Source of the DNA: Micropterix aruncella
Taxonomy: Eukaryota; Arthropoda; Insecta; Lepidoptera; Micropterigidae
Direction of reading: 5' to 3'
Length of the DNA stretch: 64,000 nt
Assembly (NCBI GenBank): GCA_944548615.1
Contig: OX155964.1
Span: 17,526,653 to 17,590,652, forward strand
The notes under the pieces are model-generated. The model did not search any database and was not told the DNA's origin. It saw only the letters and a program-made list of their open reading frames with translations. Positions 10,611-22,429 of the stretch are shown here, in pieces. The translations under genes and the position numbers were made by a program. The first letter of the stretch is position 1. Every line of letters begins with the position of its first letter.

Positions 10611-11754
10611 ACTGAACCGAAAAGTTAAATTTCAACTTCATAAGATAAGAGGAAGTGGTACTATTCAGCTTCCAAAATTTCATCTAAACAAACTAACATA
10701 GTAGCTGTACATACTATGACACAAAAGTAGTATGTACATCTTGTACACATACTAACACGCATAATTATTTCTACGGCTGCAATTATAAAATGTACCTATG
10801 TATCTAACTTTTAGTTTAATTTAGTAACTGTATAACTTTTATTATTTAAAAAGTGTTAGCCGTATGATTACGAAAATCGCCTGCTGCTAACCCTTGAAGT
10901 CGTTAATCACTAGGCAATCATTTCAGTTGCTTTCAATAGGAAACTACCTGCCTACCTGCATTATGGATAGCAGTATTTACAGAGAAACGAGCGGAGCTCA
11001 TATGAATACGATGCGCAGTCACCTGTATACGGCAAAAAAGGGGATTTGCGCTTGTAGATTTTAGTCTGCGGTTTAGATAATTGGTTAAAATACCGAAAAC
11101 AGGAAATTAAAAAAAATATAATAAAAAAAAAATTATTATAAATTAAATTAAAAATAATTTAAAAAATGTTATCTTAGATCTTTCCTTAAAACACAACCGT
11201 GGCACTCTAGTGGGACTCCCGAAGTAAGCTCGCCTTAACACAGGGGTGCCTAGCAAGGCGGGCTGTGCTGCTCTTTGCTTAGCATAATAGAAAGATAATC
11301 ATTTGCGTTTAATGTATGCGCTTTGTAACCTGGGCTCAGACAGATGTGTATATAACATTAGAAGCATACAACGGCATTTTCTAAAATGTCAATTCATGTT
11401 CTGTTGTGCTCATGCATTTGAATGTATATGTAAATTAAATGAATAAATAATTTAAAAAAAATAAAGGTGATTAAAAGCTTGTAATATTAAAAACGGAGGT
11501 TTGTGAAGTAAACACACTCTTGAGAAAATCTCATTTAATGATTTGAAGAGTCATAAAATCATGAAATCATGCCATATAGCTTTTCAATAAAAAAATCTAA
11601 GTGATGGGTAATAAGTTTAATAATAGGTACATAAAAAAACTGAAACATTTCTTTTAATATAGGTAAAAGGAGGATTTTTTTAGAGGAAAAAGAGGGAGTA
11701 AAAAACAGGTCATTTTAAAAGAATGTAATTTCAATATCAAACCTCTATATCCTT
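10611..11754. other. No recognisable gene; small hairpin
   Basis: 10707-10738 can fold (GTACATACTA ... TAGTATGTAC). The remainder is AT-rich with A-runs at 11105-11165 and no coding signal. Confidence 0.35.
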
Positions 11755-12175
11755 ATGACGAGGCCTGTTTTTAACACGCTTTTATTAGGTCGACCTATAT
11801 GTAACTAACTATGTAATGGAATCTAAGGCAACTAATTTAACCATCTTCCAAGGATCGTAGCGTCATGAAAATGGGCAGCTGTATGTAGTTCTGATGACAA
11901 TACAATAATATGGTACTGTCGAACTGATCTGATGACTGAGTCGGAAGATATGAACTGGAACTTCATGATGGAGCATCGTATCATAGCCGTGTTAGGACTT
12001 GTTAGAAAGGTCTTGTAATGAACTTTGACCACGATTAAGTTTCAAGGTCTGATGATGAAGCCGGAAGACAGGAACTGACATTCCATGATGGAATATCGTA
12101 TCATAGTCGTGTTTGCACTTGTGAGATAGGTCACGTAATGGACTTTGAACACAATCAGGTTTCAAGTTTAAACCA
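11755..12175 (+). repeat. Dispersed repeat Y, copy 1, with internal tandem units
   Basis: It matches 23725-24060 in inverted orientation. Landmarks are AACACGCTTTTATTAGGTCG, AACTAATTTAACCATCTTCC and CATGATGGA-ATCGTATCATAG. The last block recurs inside each copy at ~145-bp spacing, so the repeat contains about two internal units. Confidence 0.72.
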
Positions 12176-13199
12176 ACCCAAAAATATATTGACTTGTAAA
12201 TATTGAGTGTAAATAGTGTAAATATTGTATTTTTTTTTGGTTTTTACGTGCATTTATAAAAGCTTGTTTTTAGTCTTTTTTATTATTTTTTTATTAAATA
12301 ACTATTAATTTATTTTCTTATCCAAATAATTGATTCGATAGTATACGCGTTGGGCTTTCAAGTGTTACCATTAAATCAATTAACCCTAAAAATGACAATC
12401 CTCTTTTTTTTCCTGTGGTTTTGATTTGCAATCGTTCAAAACATCTCTACCATGCGAATTGAAAATTTAAAATTAACGCTAATTTATTTCACTGGCATAA
12501 ATTAACTACCGGATTTAATTAAATGCAGGATTTTGTTTAACTGCCACCGGATAGGGTTTACAGCAGTCGGATAGTTTGAAAATACGATAATATTAAACGA
12601 CTCGAGTTTACATCTGATCTGATCTATTTGATCAATCACTATTAAACTAAGGTACTTCGAAGAAAGCGATTACTTTATTATTATTGCTTCATTTAATAAA
12701 ACCATTAATTTTAATCATCTTAATTGTATATCTTGCAAGTATGATGGTAACGCAGTGACAAGCTTATCGATGTTTACTTCACTGATGTGGTATTTTTAGT
12801 TAATTGAATACTGATCAATCGTAAAAGACATTTTTACTCTACGCAGTTGGATGCAATCCAAGCCTGAAATGAGTTTTTTCACAGGAAGAAAACCTCCGTA
12901 ATGTGAAGGATCTTTCTATTCTGGACTTTAAAATCGTAATTGGTTTTCTTGGGGGATTTCGTGTTTTCTTCTTGATATATGTAATTAATTGATGATGTAA
13001 CTGATTGATTGATGATGTGATTGATTGATTGGTGTAATGAATTACACTTCATCGTTTTAGTATCACTAAATAGTATAAAAGAAAGTCTCTGATTTCCTCT
13101 GTGCAAAGAATTTTGATACGGTTAACTTTGATAGAAAGAACGATAATCGCAGAAGGTTTGTGTATATATCTTGTAACTATTTTGTAAAAATTTGTGACC
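12176..13199. other. AT-rich DNA, no gene recognised
   Basis: Contains a GATT-rich stretch at about 12985-13035. No other structure seen. Confidence 0.4.
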
Positions 13200-14445
13200 G
13201 TTGTAGTAGACGCCTCTCCAATGTCTTTAGAAACATGCCTTGGATAGCATCACTGTCATTTGGATGCTAATGGCTCCGGTGTAGTTAAGCCATTATGACC
13301 CAATTCGTTAATAGGTCGGCCCAACTTACGGGTCGACCCCTATCAGAAAGCATTTTATTAGAAGTTCGAGCCTGGGTAGAGGACTCTTGAGCCCCCTGCA
13401 ACTGAGTAAGCGGGTGGGTCAGTTTCCCCTGGGAGTCGTTCTTTGGGCGCATCTGGACGGCTTGCGCATCGTGCGGCGTCAGCCAATCGATTGAGCATTC
13501 CGACTGATAACCGGGGAAGTCGGGAAAAGACTTTATTTCCTATGGAGCGGGGGTGGTTGTGACCTAATGACAGCTGCTCTGGAAACGACTAATTGGCCAG
13601 CTTCGATCCTGCTTCAGGGACGGGCAAAGGATGCCATAGTCCGCGATAAATTCAAACTGAATTACTGATTTCACTAGTTAAAAGACCGCGCAAGCGATCT
13701 CGAACTGGTAACCAGTGGGCAGGCCGGAGAAATCCAGCCCTAACTGGAAGTGAGGGCGCGTGGACGCACCTGGGTGTACTACCCGGCGCAACGCAGTTTG
13801 GAGTTGGACTCTCGCGGGACAGTTGGCGGAGCTAGATAGTGAGTTTTCTATGTCTTTAAGTCTCTACGCTCATTCTAAGCTGAACAAACGATCATATATT
13901 GTTGTAACAGCCTGGGGTGATGGCTTTACCCGTTGTAGTGGACACTGCCCCACTGCCTTTGGAAACAGATTGCTAACGGATCACGTGCAGTTGGACTTTT
14001 AAGACCCGCTCGTTTTGGGTCGGCCCAACTCACGGTTCAGCCGCCATCTGGTAGCCTCCAGGAAGAAGTTCGAACCTGGTAAGGACTCTTGTTTCCCTTG
14101 TCACTAAGTGGGCAGGTGAGTCAATTTCTCTCTGTTGGGCGGTTTGCGCATCGTGCGGCGTCAGCTCATCGACTGCGAACTCCGGCAACTAACCGGGGGT
14201 GGGGGCAGGTCAGGAAACGATATACGGTTTCCTACTTCCCAGTGCCTCGCGGTAAGGCATTGGACTCTCCTGGGCTTGTTAGCGTAGTTTGGTGGTGGAC
14301 TGTTTTGTCTCTAAGTCTCTGCGTTCACCCCACTGTTGAAGGAACGATCTAATATCGTTATAAATTCCTGGGGTGGCGTGTTCGCCCTTAGTAGTTGACA
14401 ACTCCCAAGTGTCTTAGGAACGGTTGAGTAGATGCGCAGATGAGC
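13200..14445 (+). repeat. 704-bp repeat family, locus B (tandem array)
   Basis: A partial monomer end, one full monomer and a second, internally deleted monomer lie head to tail. The block GGTCGGCCCAAC at 13314 recurs at 14018, giving a period of 704 bp. Further shared landmarks are GCGCATCGTGCGGCGTCAGC, CCGCGCAAGCGA, GGAGAAATCC and GGCGGAGCTAGATAG. The sequence is clearly GC-richer than the flanks. I find no conserved reading frame across copies, no terminal inverted repeats and no known satellite match. Confidence 0.8.
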
Positions 14446-14497
14446 AGCCGCCCAAGATCCGTCCGAGGTAGTCTCCCCAAACCACTGCGTATCACAA

Positions 14498-14925
14498 GTG
14501 CCTACAAAATGGAACTTCCACTGTGAAAACCTCGAAAGTAGGTTAAGTCGGGCATGTTATGCTTTAAGTATTGTAAGAAGGTCGTTGGATGAATTGCAAA
14601 CAAGAAGTGTTTATTTCAGCTATATTGAAGCTATCCTAAGTTATGCCATTACAATCTGGGGAAATTGTTATGCTTGTCATAGGGAACCCATATTTATACT
14701 CCAAAAGAGAGCAGGGCTAATAATTGCAAAGGTGTAAAGGGAAGAGTCGTGTCGACCCATTTTAAAAAGGCTAAGAATCCTCACCTTAACCTCACTCTAT
14801 CTCTTTAAGATACTGACTCAGTTTTTTAAGAATAAAGAAACACATTATAAAAAGTTTTCCGATACACATACTAAAAATACGAGAAATAAATTAAACATTT
14901 TTATACTATGTAGGTACTTACAAAT
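14498..14925 (+). pseudogene. LINE reverse-transcriptase C-terminal fragment, family L-alpha
   Basis: The frame 14498-14737 reads NLESRLSRACYALSIVRRSL, YFSYIEAILSYAITIWGN and ILQKRAGLIIAK, the standard region downstream of the catalytic Asp residues in Jockey-like LINEs. A frameshift near 14737 moves the reading to ESCRPILKRLRILTLTSLYL, continuing to about 14925. Nearly the same nucleotides occur on the minus strand at 32880-33000, and the 3' end of the same family lies at 18358-18870. Confidence 0.8.
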
Positions 14926-16130
14926 ATTGATTCACTGCCCCTTTAATAATTTTAGGACTTACGCTAATCTCCCGATTTGGTCTATTCTTTTGAGAACACC
15001 CTTCCTATGTGAGCTAACCATTCTTGGTTAGACGCTTACAAATGCCTAAAATGGTATCTAATCAATATTGGTTAGGGCGCTCCGCGCTGTGCTAACTTTG
15101 TAATATTTATTCATTACTATCTTAATTGTTTTACGAGATAATGTTATAATATTTCAAATTTCAATTCGATCATTTTACACTTATTCTTTTTACGATCCGT
15201 ATAGTAGTTTAAAAGTTATAGTCGTTTTTTCTCAAGGCCATCGACTTCACGCGCAAAATTGTCCCGGGCAGAAATTTTTACCCCGCGATAGGAGGGGTTA
15301 ACGGGCAGCTATTTAATCAAACTGATTTTATACAAGTACAAATTATTAAAGAAGAAATAGATAGGTAGGAGTATCCGCTGGTATATATGCAATCCATCAG
15401 TTCAAAAACCTCTGCAACATGCAGCTAAGGAATTTGGATAATGTATATTAATTGTACGAGTAAAACGGACTATAAAACAAGTCTATCAGCTGCTGCATAA
15501 AATTACATATGCAGAGTTTCGTTGTCACGCAACTATTTATGCAAATCTGCATCGCCCGCAGCGAAACTGCTCAACCAATTCCCAATTATAGCCTAACCGT
15601 ATCTTCTCCCTCTCGCATTCAGTATTTAAAAAACGGCTTAGATAACTACAATTATCGTATGTCGATGCTGCTACTGAAACTGAGGGATAGAAGAGCAGAC
15701 ATTATATAAAATACGTACGACTGTCCATATCTCTCTATCAATTTCTTAGGTGTAAATACAATATCAAAGGCGCTAGCTAAGTCCGAAAATAGTTAAAATA
15801 ACCAACTGTAAATGTTATACTCTTATTAAATCTTGACTTGCCTTGTTTTGACCCTAGGAAGATAATCATGCGTAAAATTGACGCGTGGTTATCATTAACT
15901 TAATTTTTGTGTAATAATATGAAAAATGAGATGGGTTGTATTTTAATATATATAAATAAAACAATTTGCAGTATTTATGACCTTATTATTATAAATTATA
16001 TAAAAAGGAACAAAAACAAATAACATTTTCAAAACTGAAGTAAATAGACATACAATTGAAGTAAATATACAATCTACGTCGTACAATCTATGTCGAACAA
16101 TTAAAGTAAATATAAAATATACAATCTAAC
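14926..16130. other. No gene recognised; short inverted motifs
   Basis: A small hairpin (CTAACCA TTC TTGGTTAG) sits near 15012-15030. No coding or RNA feature found in the rest. Confidence 0.35.
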
Positions 16131-16169
16131 GCCCAATCTATATAATATTAAATATTATATAGATTGGGC
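16131..16169. repeat. 39-bp perfect palindrome
   Basis: Nineteen-base arms beginning GCCCAATCTATATAATATT pair perfectly around a single central A. A further direct copy of GATTGGGCT follows at about 16178. Confidence 0.85.
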
Positions 16170-16546
16170 TTTCACAAAGATTGGGCTATCACATAGATAT
16201 TTTAATAAATAATTAGCTATATTAACATTAGTGTTAAGCAAATAAGTAACTATTTATTATATACGAATCAGTGGAATTCTTTTTATCAGTTTAAAACATC
16301 TTTGGCATAATTATGTTCTTTTTGCATTTACGGCAATATTTCAAAATTGGTGGCGCACCTCAGCGACACTTAGGTATACCTAGCTGTACATAGGTCTGAG
16401 TGACGAATGCGATGTCTGGAGTGCACGGCGCGTGATTAACTATTTTTGGAAAGAGGGATTATATTTCGCTCTCGATTGGGTCAGTTTATCGCGGATTGTC
16501 TAAGGGCTAAGAAACCAAAAGTGTGTTGAAGATAAAATAGTATTTT

Positions 16547-16592
16547 AAAGGTAGTGTGCTCATGGACGTATGTCCATGAGCACACTACCTTT
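16547..16592. repeat. Perfect hairpin, 21-bp arms, 4-nt loop
   Basis: The left arm AAAGGTAGTGTGCTCATGGA plus C pairs exactly with the right arm; the loop is GTAT. Confidence 0.85.
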
Positions 16593-18357
16593 TGAACCTA
16601 TAGTGTAGAATTGATTATTCCTTGAGTAGTTACTCAGTCGAGTAGTATTCACGCGCCGGGTATTAAATGCGTTCTCTAGTCGAAAACCCTTCAACGACTG
16701 TGGTACGATTAATACTCAAGTATTCCTCGGTAATAGCCAATACTCGTGAATGTTTTTAATCATAAATTTAAAACCAGTTTTATTTCATCATTTATTGGAA
16801 AAGAAGTTACAATTAGTTTTATGCAAAACTACGTCTAGAGCTTACTCAAAATGTGCAGTCGAGTTACTTTTGTAAAATTATAAAAAAAATGTTTATTATC
16901 CATGGCATCCGCCTGTAAAGAAGGTACCTACCGACCAGCGTCGGATGGTCATTATGATTTTTGAAGGACTTGCTGCTTTTGTATCTTCTAATATTTTTCT
17001 ACAACTGTATTGGCCTTTACGCTTTGTTTTGGACCTTGTTTCCTGTATAAATAAGTGTATTTTTATTGTTATATATATTGAATAGCTGATATGTTTGCAG
17101 AGCTGTGTAGCAGAAAATTGATGCAATTGTTGCTACTAAGCGTTAAATTTTTATAATAATCTATGCTAACAGGAAAAATCCATGTCATTTATAAAGATAT
17201 GGAAAATATAAAATATTAATCTAAATATCTGTTATATTTCCAACACCGAATCAAAGAGAAGTATTTAATAGTTCCAAATAGTACTCAACTATCGTCCAGC
17301 GGTTACTCGGCTGGCCTTGCCAGTACTTGACTTTAGAATGAAAACGGATACTCAAGAAATTATCAATAACCGTCTAAAGATTCTGGACCATATACAATAT
17401 GCTCCTTTATTTATCCCAATGTCGTTTATATATTTTTTCTTAATTTATCATTTTTCTTTTTTTCTATTTTTTCCGTATAACATTATTGTATACAATTGCT
17501 TTATGTTTCTACACCACAATTGCCCATCTAGTGTGTTACTTAAACTGTGTAAATCTTAAGCTGTTTTTGTTCAATGTTCTATTTATTACTTAAGTAATAT
17601 TGTAACTACATTTTTGTAAGTACATTAAATAAATGAATAAAATAAATTAATTAATGAATTTACTTGATACACCTAGCCCATCATAAACAGTTGAATTTGG
17701 AATGCTTTTCCGCTAACAGAACTAAATATTCAATACAAAATCAATGTTCAAAGAATACAAATTCCAGCCTAGAAAGCAGTACATTGATTTACATGAAAAT
17801 AGACATTTCATCGTGACAATATACGTATATGTTGCATGAGACAGAATGAGAAGTTTTTGTTATTTTATTATTTCTGTTTCATATTCCGGTAACATTGATA
17901 TTTCGCGTTAAAGTTATGAAAGATTTTGGAATACAAAATTGCAAATAAAATTATTTTAGGAAATATTTTTGGCAGTCAGATCTTTTTTGTTTTTTGATCA
18001 TTTCAAGATTTTGCAATATATTTAATATGTCAAATTAAAAATTTTGGTTTGGTAAATATTTATTTTACCGTGATCAAGTTTGCTTGATTTTAATAAATAA
18101 TTATCTAGGACTGTTGTTCCATACGATTTTCATCTGTGGCAATAGTAAAATTAAAACTTTCTGAGGACCTCTTATTTTTATAAATGTTTCCAAAGAAATA
18201 TCCGCATATGTCTTAGGTAAATCGTTGTATGTTCCTGCAATAACGATAATTTGTTCGTCGGCTCAACGCATAGTTCACTTCCCATCCGTTAGCCTCCTCG
18301 GCGGTACTACCTTAATTAGCCTCATGAAACTTTGCTTGCAGATGCATCCTGCAGTTG
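16593..18357. other. Mostly unassigned AT-rich DNA
   Basis: The part 17317-17665 may be a 3' end of a plus-strand LINE, since it ends in an AATAAATGAATAAAATAAATT-like tail near 17620-17660, but its 80-codon frame has no diagnostic motif. Elsewhere nothing is recognisable. Confidence 0.3.
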
Positions 18358-18870
18358 TATTTTCAATTTCAATTTATTTCCAAAAAAAATCTTAACAGAT
18401 TGTAGAAACTTAATATCTAGGTACATTTAAATTACAGTCTATTAGTCCGTTTTTACAATATCTAAATTTATCACCACATACATACAGTTACTTCATTATT
18501 ACTTTTAGGACATCAAAATCAATTTTAAGATTTATTTACTAAAACCACATATTAAAATAATCAAGAATTTAAAATCTGAAAAAGTCAGAATAATTAAAAA
18601 ATGCTACTTAAAACTGTCAAAAAAATGGCCAAAAAAATAAAAATATATATTTAAAATTAACAAACCCATCGATTGAATAAAAAGCTTTGTCTAATAAGAA
18701 TTCCTTAATTAATTTTTTGAATAAGCTTTCCACTTGAATTGTTTTTAAACTTTCCGGTAGCCTGTTAAAGTATAATGGCCCGGAGTATTTTGTATATTGC
18801 CTTGCTGTGTTTAGTTTAGTACCTATCTGTAGTTTGCTCCTGGTTACAAATGTAACTAACAGACTATTTA
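18358..18870 (-). pseudogene. LINE 3' end, family L-alpha, with (ATTGAA)n tail
   Basis: The minus-strand frame contains SKLQIGTKLNTARQYTKYSG, LYFNRLPESLK, FKKLIKEFLL and KAFYSIDGF, the usual end of a LINE ORF2 (FNxLPxxLK...FKxxLKxxLL...YYSIxEF). The 3' UTR follows, and the element ends at about 18358 in ATTGAA repeats. The stretch 18361-18520 matches 32701-32876 almost base for base, showing the two are one family. Confidence 0.8.
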
Positions 18871-18871
18871 A

Positions 18872-19075
18872 GCGTATTATTACACGACTGCCCAACAAAA
18901 AAAGGAATGTAATGTGATCAGGGTTCATCTATGTAGGTTTTCCGTTTTTTATTCCACCATAACTTTGAAACGCCTAAACCGATTTAGAAGTGTTTTAGAA
19001 GTATTAGAAGTATTATTGGAGTAGCGATTTAGAAGTATTGTTACAATTGTTATGTAACCTCTAGTGTCATAGGTT
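18872..19075 (+). repeat. Dispersed repeat R1, copy 3
   Basis: It begins ATTATTACACGACTGCCCAA and includes CGATTTAGAAGTGTTTTAGA and a TTATGTAACCTCTAGTGTCA block. It is inverted relative to the two copies near the left end and collinear with 47396-47570. Confidence 0.65.
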
Positions 19076-19419
19076 ACCTTAGCACATTCCGCGACCCCTT
19101 GCACTTTAATTATAAATACAATATTTCTTTTTCTGTAACTGCAGTCGTGTTTTTATTCTTTTTAATATATTTACATGTATCGTCCTTATATTTTTTTAAT
19201 TTTATTTTTATTTTTGTTAAAAACATACAGCATAAAAAAAATACGTATAAGCATAATATATACCAGTAGTAAAGCCAATGATGTTTTAAGTTATTTGCTA
19301 TATAAGGATTACAAAATATGTTAAACAATACAAAGAAAGAAAGAAATACAAAGAAAACCACAATACAAAGAAAACCAAAAAGAATCTAAAACTAACAGTT
19401 AAAATCGCTATGTGCGAGT

Positions 19420-19465
19420 GTATGGGTGTTGGTGTGTGTTTGTGTGATGGAGAGCGTGTATGTGC

Positions 19466-19500
<35 letters not shown>

Positions 19501-19545
19501 TATGTGTGTGCGTGTATGTATGTGTGTGTGGGTGTGTGTATCTGT
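19420..19545. repeat. (GT)n microsatellite, interrupted
   Basis: Alternating TG with scattered interruptions. Its low-complexity Cys/Val frame is an artefact. Confidence 0.9.
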
Positions 19546-19576
19546 TTTGCGAATGTGCTTGTGAGTGCTTGCTAAT

Positions 19577-19870
19577 TCAATCCGATCTTAAGCGGAAATT
19601 TAGATGACGTATAAATCGTTTTTGAATACGCTCAATCCTCAGCTTGTATGTAGCATGCTGCGGAGACCAAATACTAGAAGCAAATTCAAGCAGGCTGCGT
19701 ACGTATGCACCATAAACCGTCTTTAAAGAATGAGTGTTTTTAGGAGTAGTTTGTTTCGGGAGAGTTTTGTTTCGGGAATTATTTTCATTAAAAAATGTCT
19801 CTTTTTTGCCAATTAAATAATGCTCTCTATCTCTTTTTATGGTTAGCTGTAGAATTTTGTTATTATACAA
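19577..19870 (-). pseudogene. LINE reverse-transcriptase fragment
   Basis: Reads LKTVYGAYVRSLLEFASSIW followed by SP, RIERIQKRFIRHL and NFRLR. This is the WSP and Q-x2-F-x-R block just after the catalytic region of Jockey-type LINEs. Both ends are lost. Confidence 0.75.
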
Positions 19871-20139
19871 TGAGTCCGCCGTTTGTATATATTATATTTT
19901 GTGTAAAAAAGATTTACATATGTTCATAGACCCATCTGGCGAAAGTAGGCCCAAGTTCCTGTCCCTTTGGTTACCTTTCCGAACATAATAAGAATGTTTG
20001 GAAATAGGTAGTTTTATTTACCTTCTGAATATATGCTAAACAAATTATTGTGTATGTGCTGGAGGTGTGTTTTTTGCTACGTGCGAAACAGCATGTAATG
20101 CAAATGGACTTTAGACAACACAATCCAGTCATACTACGC

Positions 20140-20535
20140 CAAAAGCCCGTAAGACACTAACGCCTTACCGTGAGGCACTGGGGAGAAACACCCAGTGAGC
20201 CGACCTCACGCCCTCACTAGCAGATTTAGACGCGTTTCTCCGCCCTACAATCTGGTTACGGATTCGAGGTCGCTTGCGCTGCCTCTACCTAACGATAGCG
20301 TTATTGATAATTTATATTGAATTTATCGCGGATCCGTGGCGTCTTTTGCCGTCAATATCGCTCGGGGTCGGTTGTCCATCGAATCGTTTCTAAGGATAGG
20401 TGACGTTAGCACAACATCTACCCTTACCCTTTATAAAACATACGTCTCCAGCCAACCACAATCCGGTTATTCGCGGGGGTACACAGTCGATTGGCAACGC
20501 CGCATGATGCGTAAACCACCCCCTATCATAAATTA
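20140..20535 (-). repeat. 704-bp repeat family, locus C (partial monomer)
   Basis: On the minus strand it includes a CATGCGGCGTTGCCAATCGA block, AATAACCGGATTGTGG and, at the other end, GTGCCTCACGGTAAGGCG. It is more diverged than loci B, D and F. Confidence 0.65.
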
Positions 20536-20965
20536 AACGTTCACCTTCGAACAGGTCCCGGCCTAGTTAGGTGGCGTTGTCACAGGACTATGCAATGTAT
20601 TCATTTTCTGCTATTTATTCAATGTTTAAAATATTTCTGTGCATAGTTCCTAAGATAAAATTGTTTTAAATTATTTTTGAATTACTTAATAATAATAATA
20701 ATAATACCTACTGTGATAACAATTATTTATTTAAAATGTATTGTTTGCAGTGAAGATCCGTAAAAGATAGTATGTTATGATGTATGCTCACTGGGCATAC
20801 CATATTGGATAGGCCTTAGGATATTACATACGTCAGTAAACTGAACGGCAATGAAATTATGAGACACATTACAGAGCTAAAGCAACATATCCCAGTATTT
20901 TACCTTCATATACTGCTGACAAGCGGTATTAGGAATAAAAAGTTTAAACTCACACAGCGTATGTA
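20536..20965. other. No gene; short (AAT)n run
   Basis: (AAT)n lies at about 20689-20706. The rest is unremarkable AT-rich DNA. Confidence 0.4.
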
Positions 20966-20968
20966 CAG

Positions 20969-21152
20969 TTGGGGACTGAGCTAAATTTAGGCGGAGGCTG
21001 AGGTGAGGGGACCGGCGTTTGGTCTCCCTACCACAGACATTAGTGCTGTGACATCACTCGCCCGGTGCTACTCGACAGTATTAGGTACGCTATGTACGCT
21101 AAGGAAAGAAAGCGTGTTCTCAGCCACCGCTTACATTTAGCTCAGTCCCCAA
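20969..21152. mobile_element. 184-bp MITE with 3-bp CAG direct repeats
   Basis: Ends TTGGGGACTGAGCTAAAT and its complement ATTTAGCTCAGTCCCCAA are perfect over 18 bp, and the similarity continues inward (GCGGAGGCTGAG against GCGGTGGCTGAG). CAG flanks both sides (20966-20968 and 21153-21155). A 3-bp duplication fits PIF/Harbinger or CMC-type elements. The superfamily is not settled and no protein is encoded. Confidence 0.72.
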
Positions 21153-21859
21153 CAGTGCTTCATGGTTTTGGGTATTCTGCGACGGTTTTCGTTTGAACAT
21201 TTATTATAATAAAATGGCTGGATGTGTTAGGTGCCCTAGGTATATCAGGTAATTAGCCAAATTTAATAATTGCTCAGAAGCAGCTCATCATTAAGATAAG
21301 TCGTTCTATTAATAAATGTTTTATATAAAGAGATCTTTCTATTGGTATATGATTTAGAGCTATCAGAAAAGTGGGCACGAAATCTTCGATATATACATAT
21401 ATCGATGCCCGAAATGCCATTCTCTTTCGGCATGCTAATTTTCCAGATTCCCCCCTTGCTTTTATTGTAATCGACACGATAGTCCAAGAATCCGCAAGAG
21501 AAGTGCCCATCTGCTAGCGTATCAAACGCCGTGATCTCTCTTGCCCGGGAATATTAATGATAAATGTTATCCCCGCGTGCATATGTACCCCGGGCCCGTC
21601 CGCGATAAAAAGCCACTCGGCCACATGCACTATTAAAAAGTTGACGCGGCCAGTTGCATGCACAGCTTAAAATTTATAATTAAATATAGAGTAGGTAGTT
21701 GGAAGGCGAGAGGGGCGAAGTCGAGTCTGGTTAGTTGGCGTGTTTACAAAGCCTCTACTGCTAGATAACTTTCTTGGGGTGCCCAGCCGTCGCACGTCGT
21801 GGCTATGCCAAAATAGAACTTTCTATTCTATTCAATAGAAAATAAAAAAAAACCTGAAA
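21153..21859. other. No gene recognised
   Basis: Two overlapping minus-strand frames of about 75 codons at 21263-21510 lack any family motif. A GC-richer patch at 21530-21640 is unassigned. Confidence 0.35.
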
Positions 21860-21861
21860 AC

Positions 21862-22240
21862 AAAATTCAAATTCAAATTATTCATTCTCTAACATATCTA
21901 TTTACAGATACAAGGTAATAAGACCTAACCTAACTGGATCTAGACGTCCACCCTAAGGTAGGCTCAGATACGTTTATCCATCCTATTATAAAATAGAATA
22001 ATACAATGAATAGCCATAAAATCATTTTAATAATATTAAATTCCAAGACCATGTAATCAAAAATTCTAGAATCAATTATATACGTTTACTAATACAAGTT
22101 AACTAAAACCCATCAACTCTAATGAAATATTCATGGAAATAAAATGAAATAGACAAATAAATTGAAGCAAAAAAAAAAAACAAAATTAAATAAAAATAAA
22201 AATATCCTAAAAGGTACAAATGAAAATACTAATGCAATAA
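21862..22240 (-). mobile_element. Probable LINE 3' UTR with AATTTG-type tail
   Basis: The TTCAAATTCAAATT tail, the CCTAACCTAACTGG block and the CTAAGGTAGGCT block have counterparts at 43369-43490, where a LINE C-terminal frame lies upstream on the minus strand. Coding sequence is missing in this copy. Confidence 0.5.
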
Positions 22241-22252
22241 TATTACAACCTT

Positions 22253-22429
22253 CACGCGGTGGAAGTAGGCGCTCTTGGCCTGCCAGCTAAATCTTTGTTT
22301 CACCTTTTTAAAGATCTTGGTCTCTCCAGGAAAATAATCAACTCCTTTCTAGAAAAATTATCTAAAACCGCGATTTCTGCATCTCAAATTCTATGGCTTC
22401 GAAGGGGGAGAGAATGGGTGGTAAGGTGA
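22253..22429 (+). pseudogene. Short C-terminal fragment of a retroelement ORF
   Basis: The frame reads HAVEVGALGLPAKSLFHLFK, LGLSRKIINSFLEKLSKTAI and ILWLRRGREWW. I recognise this VEVGxxGxxxxSL..FL..LGL..WL pattern as the end of retrotransposon-like proteins in several invertebrates, but cannot name the clade. It ends at a TGA and is followed by GC-richer noncoding DNA. Confidence 0.5.

Noticed and set aside
19410..19607. Cys/Val-rich open frame
   Set aside because: It is a (GT)n microsatellite.
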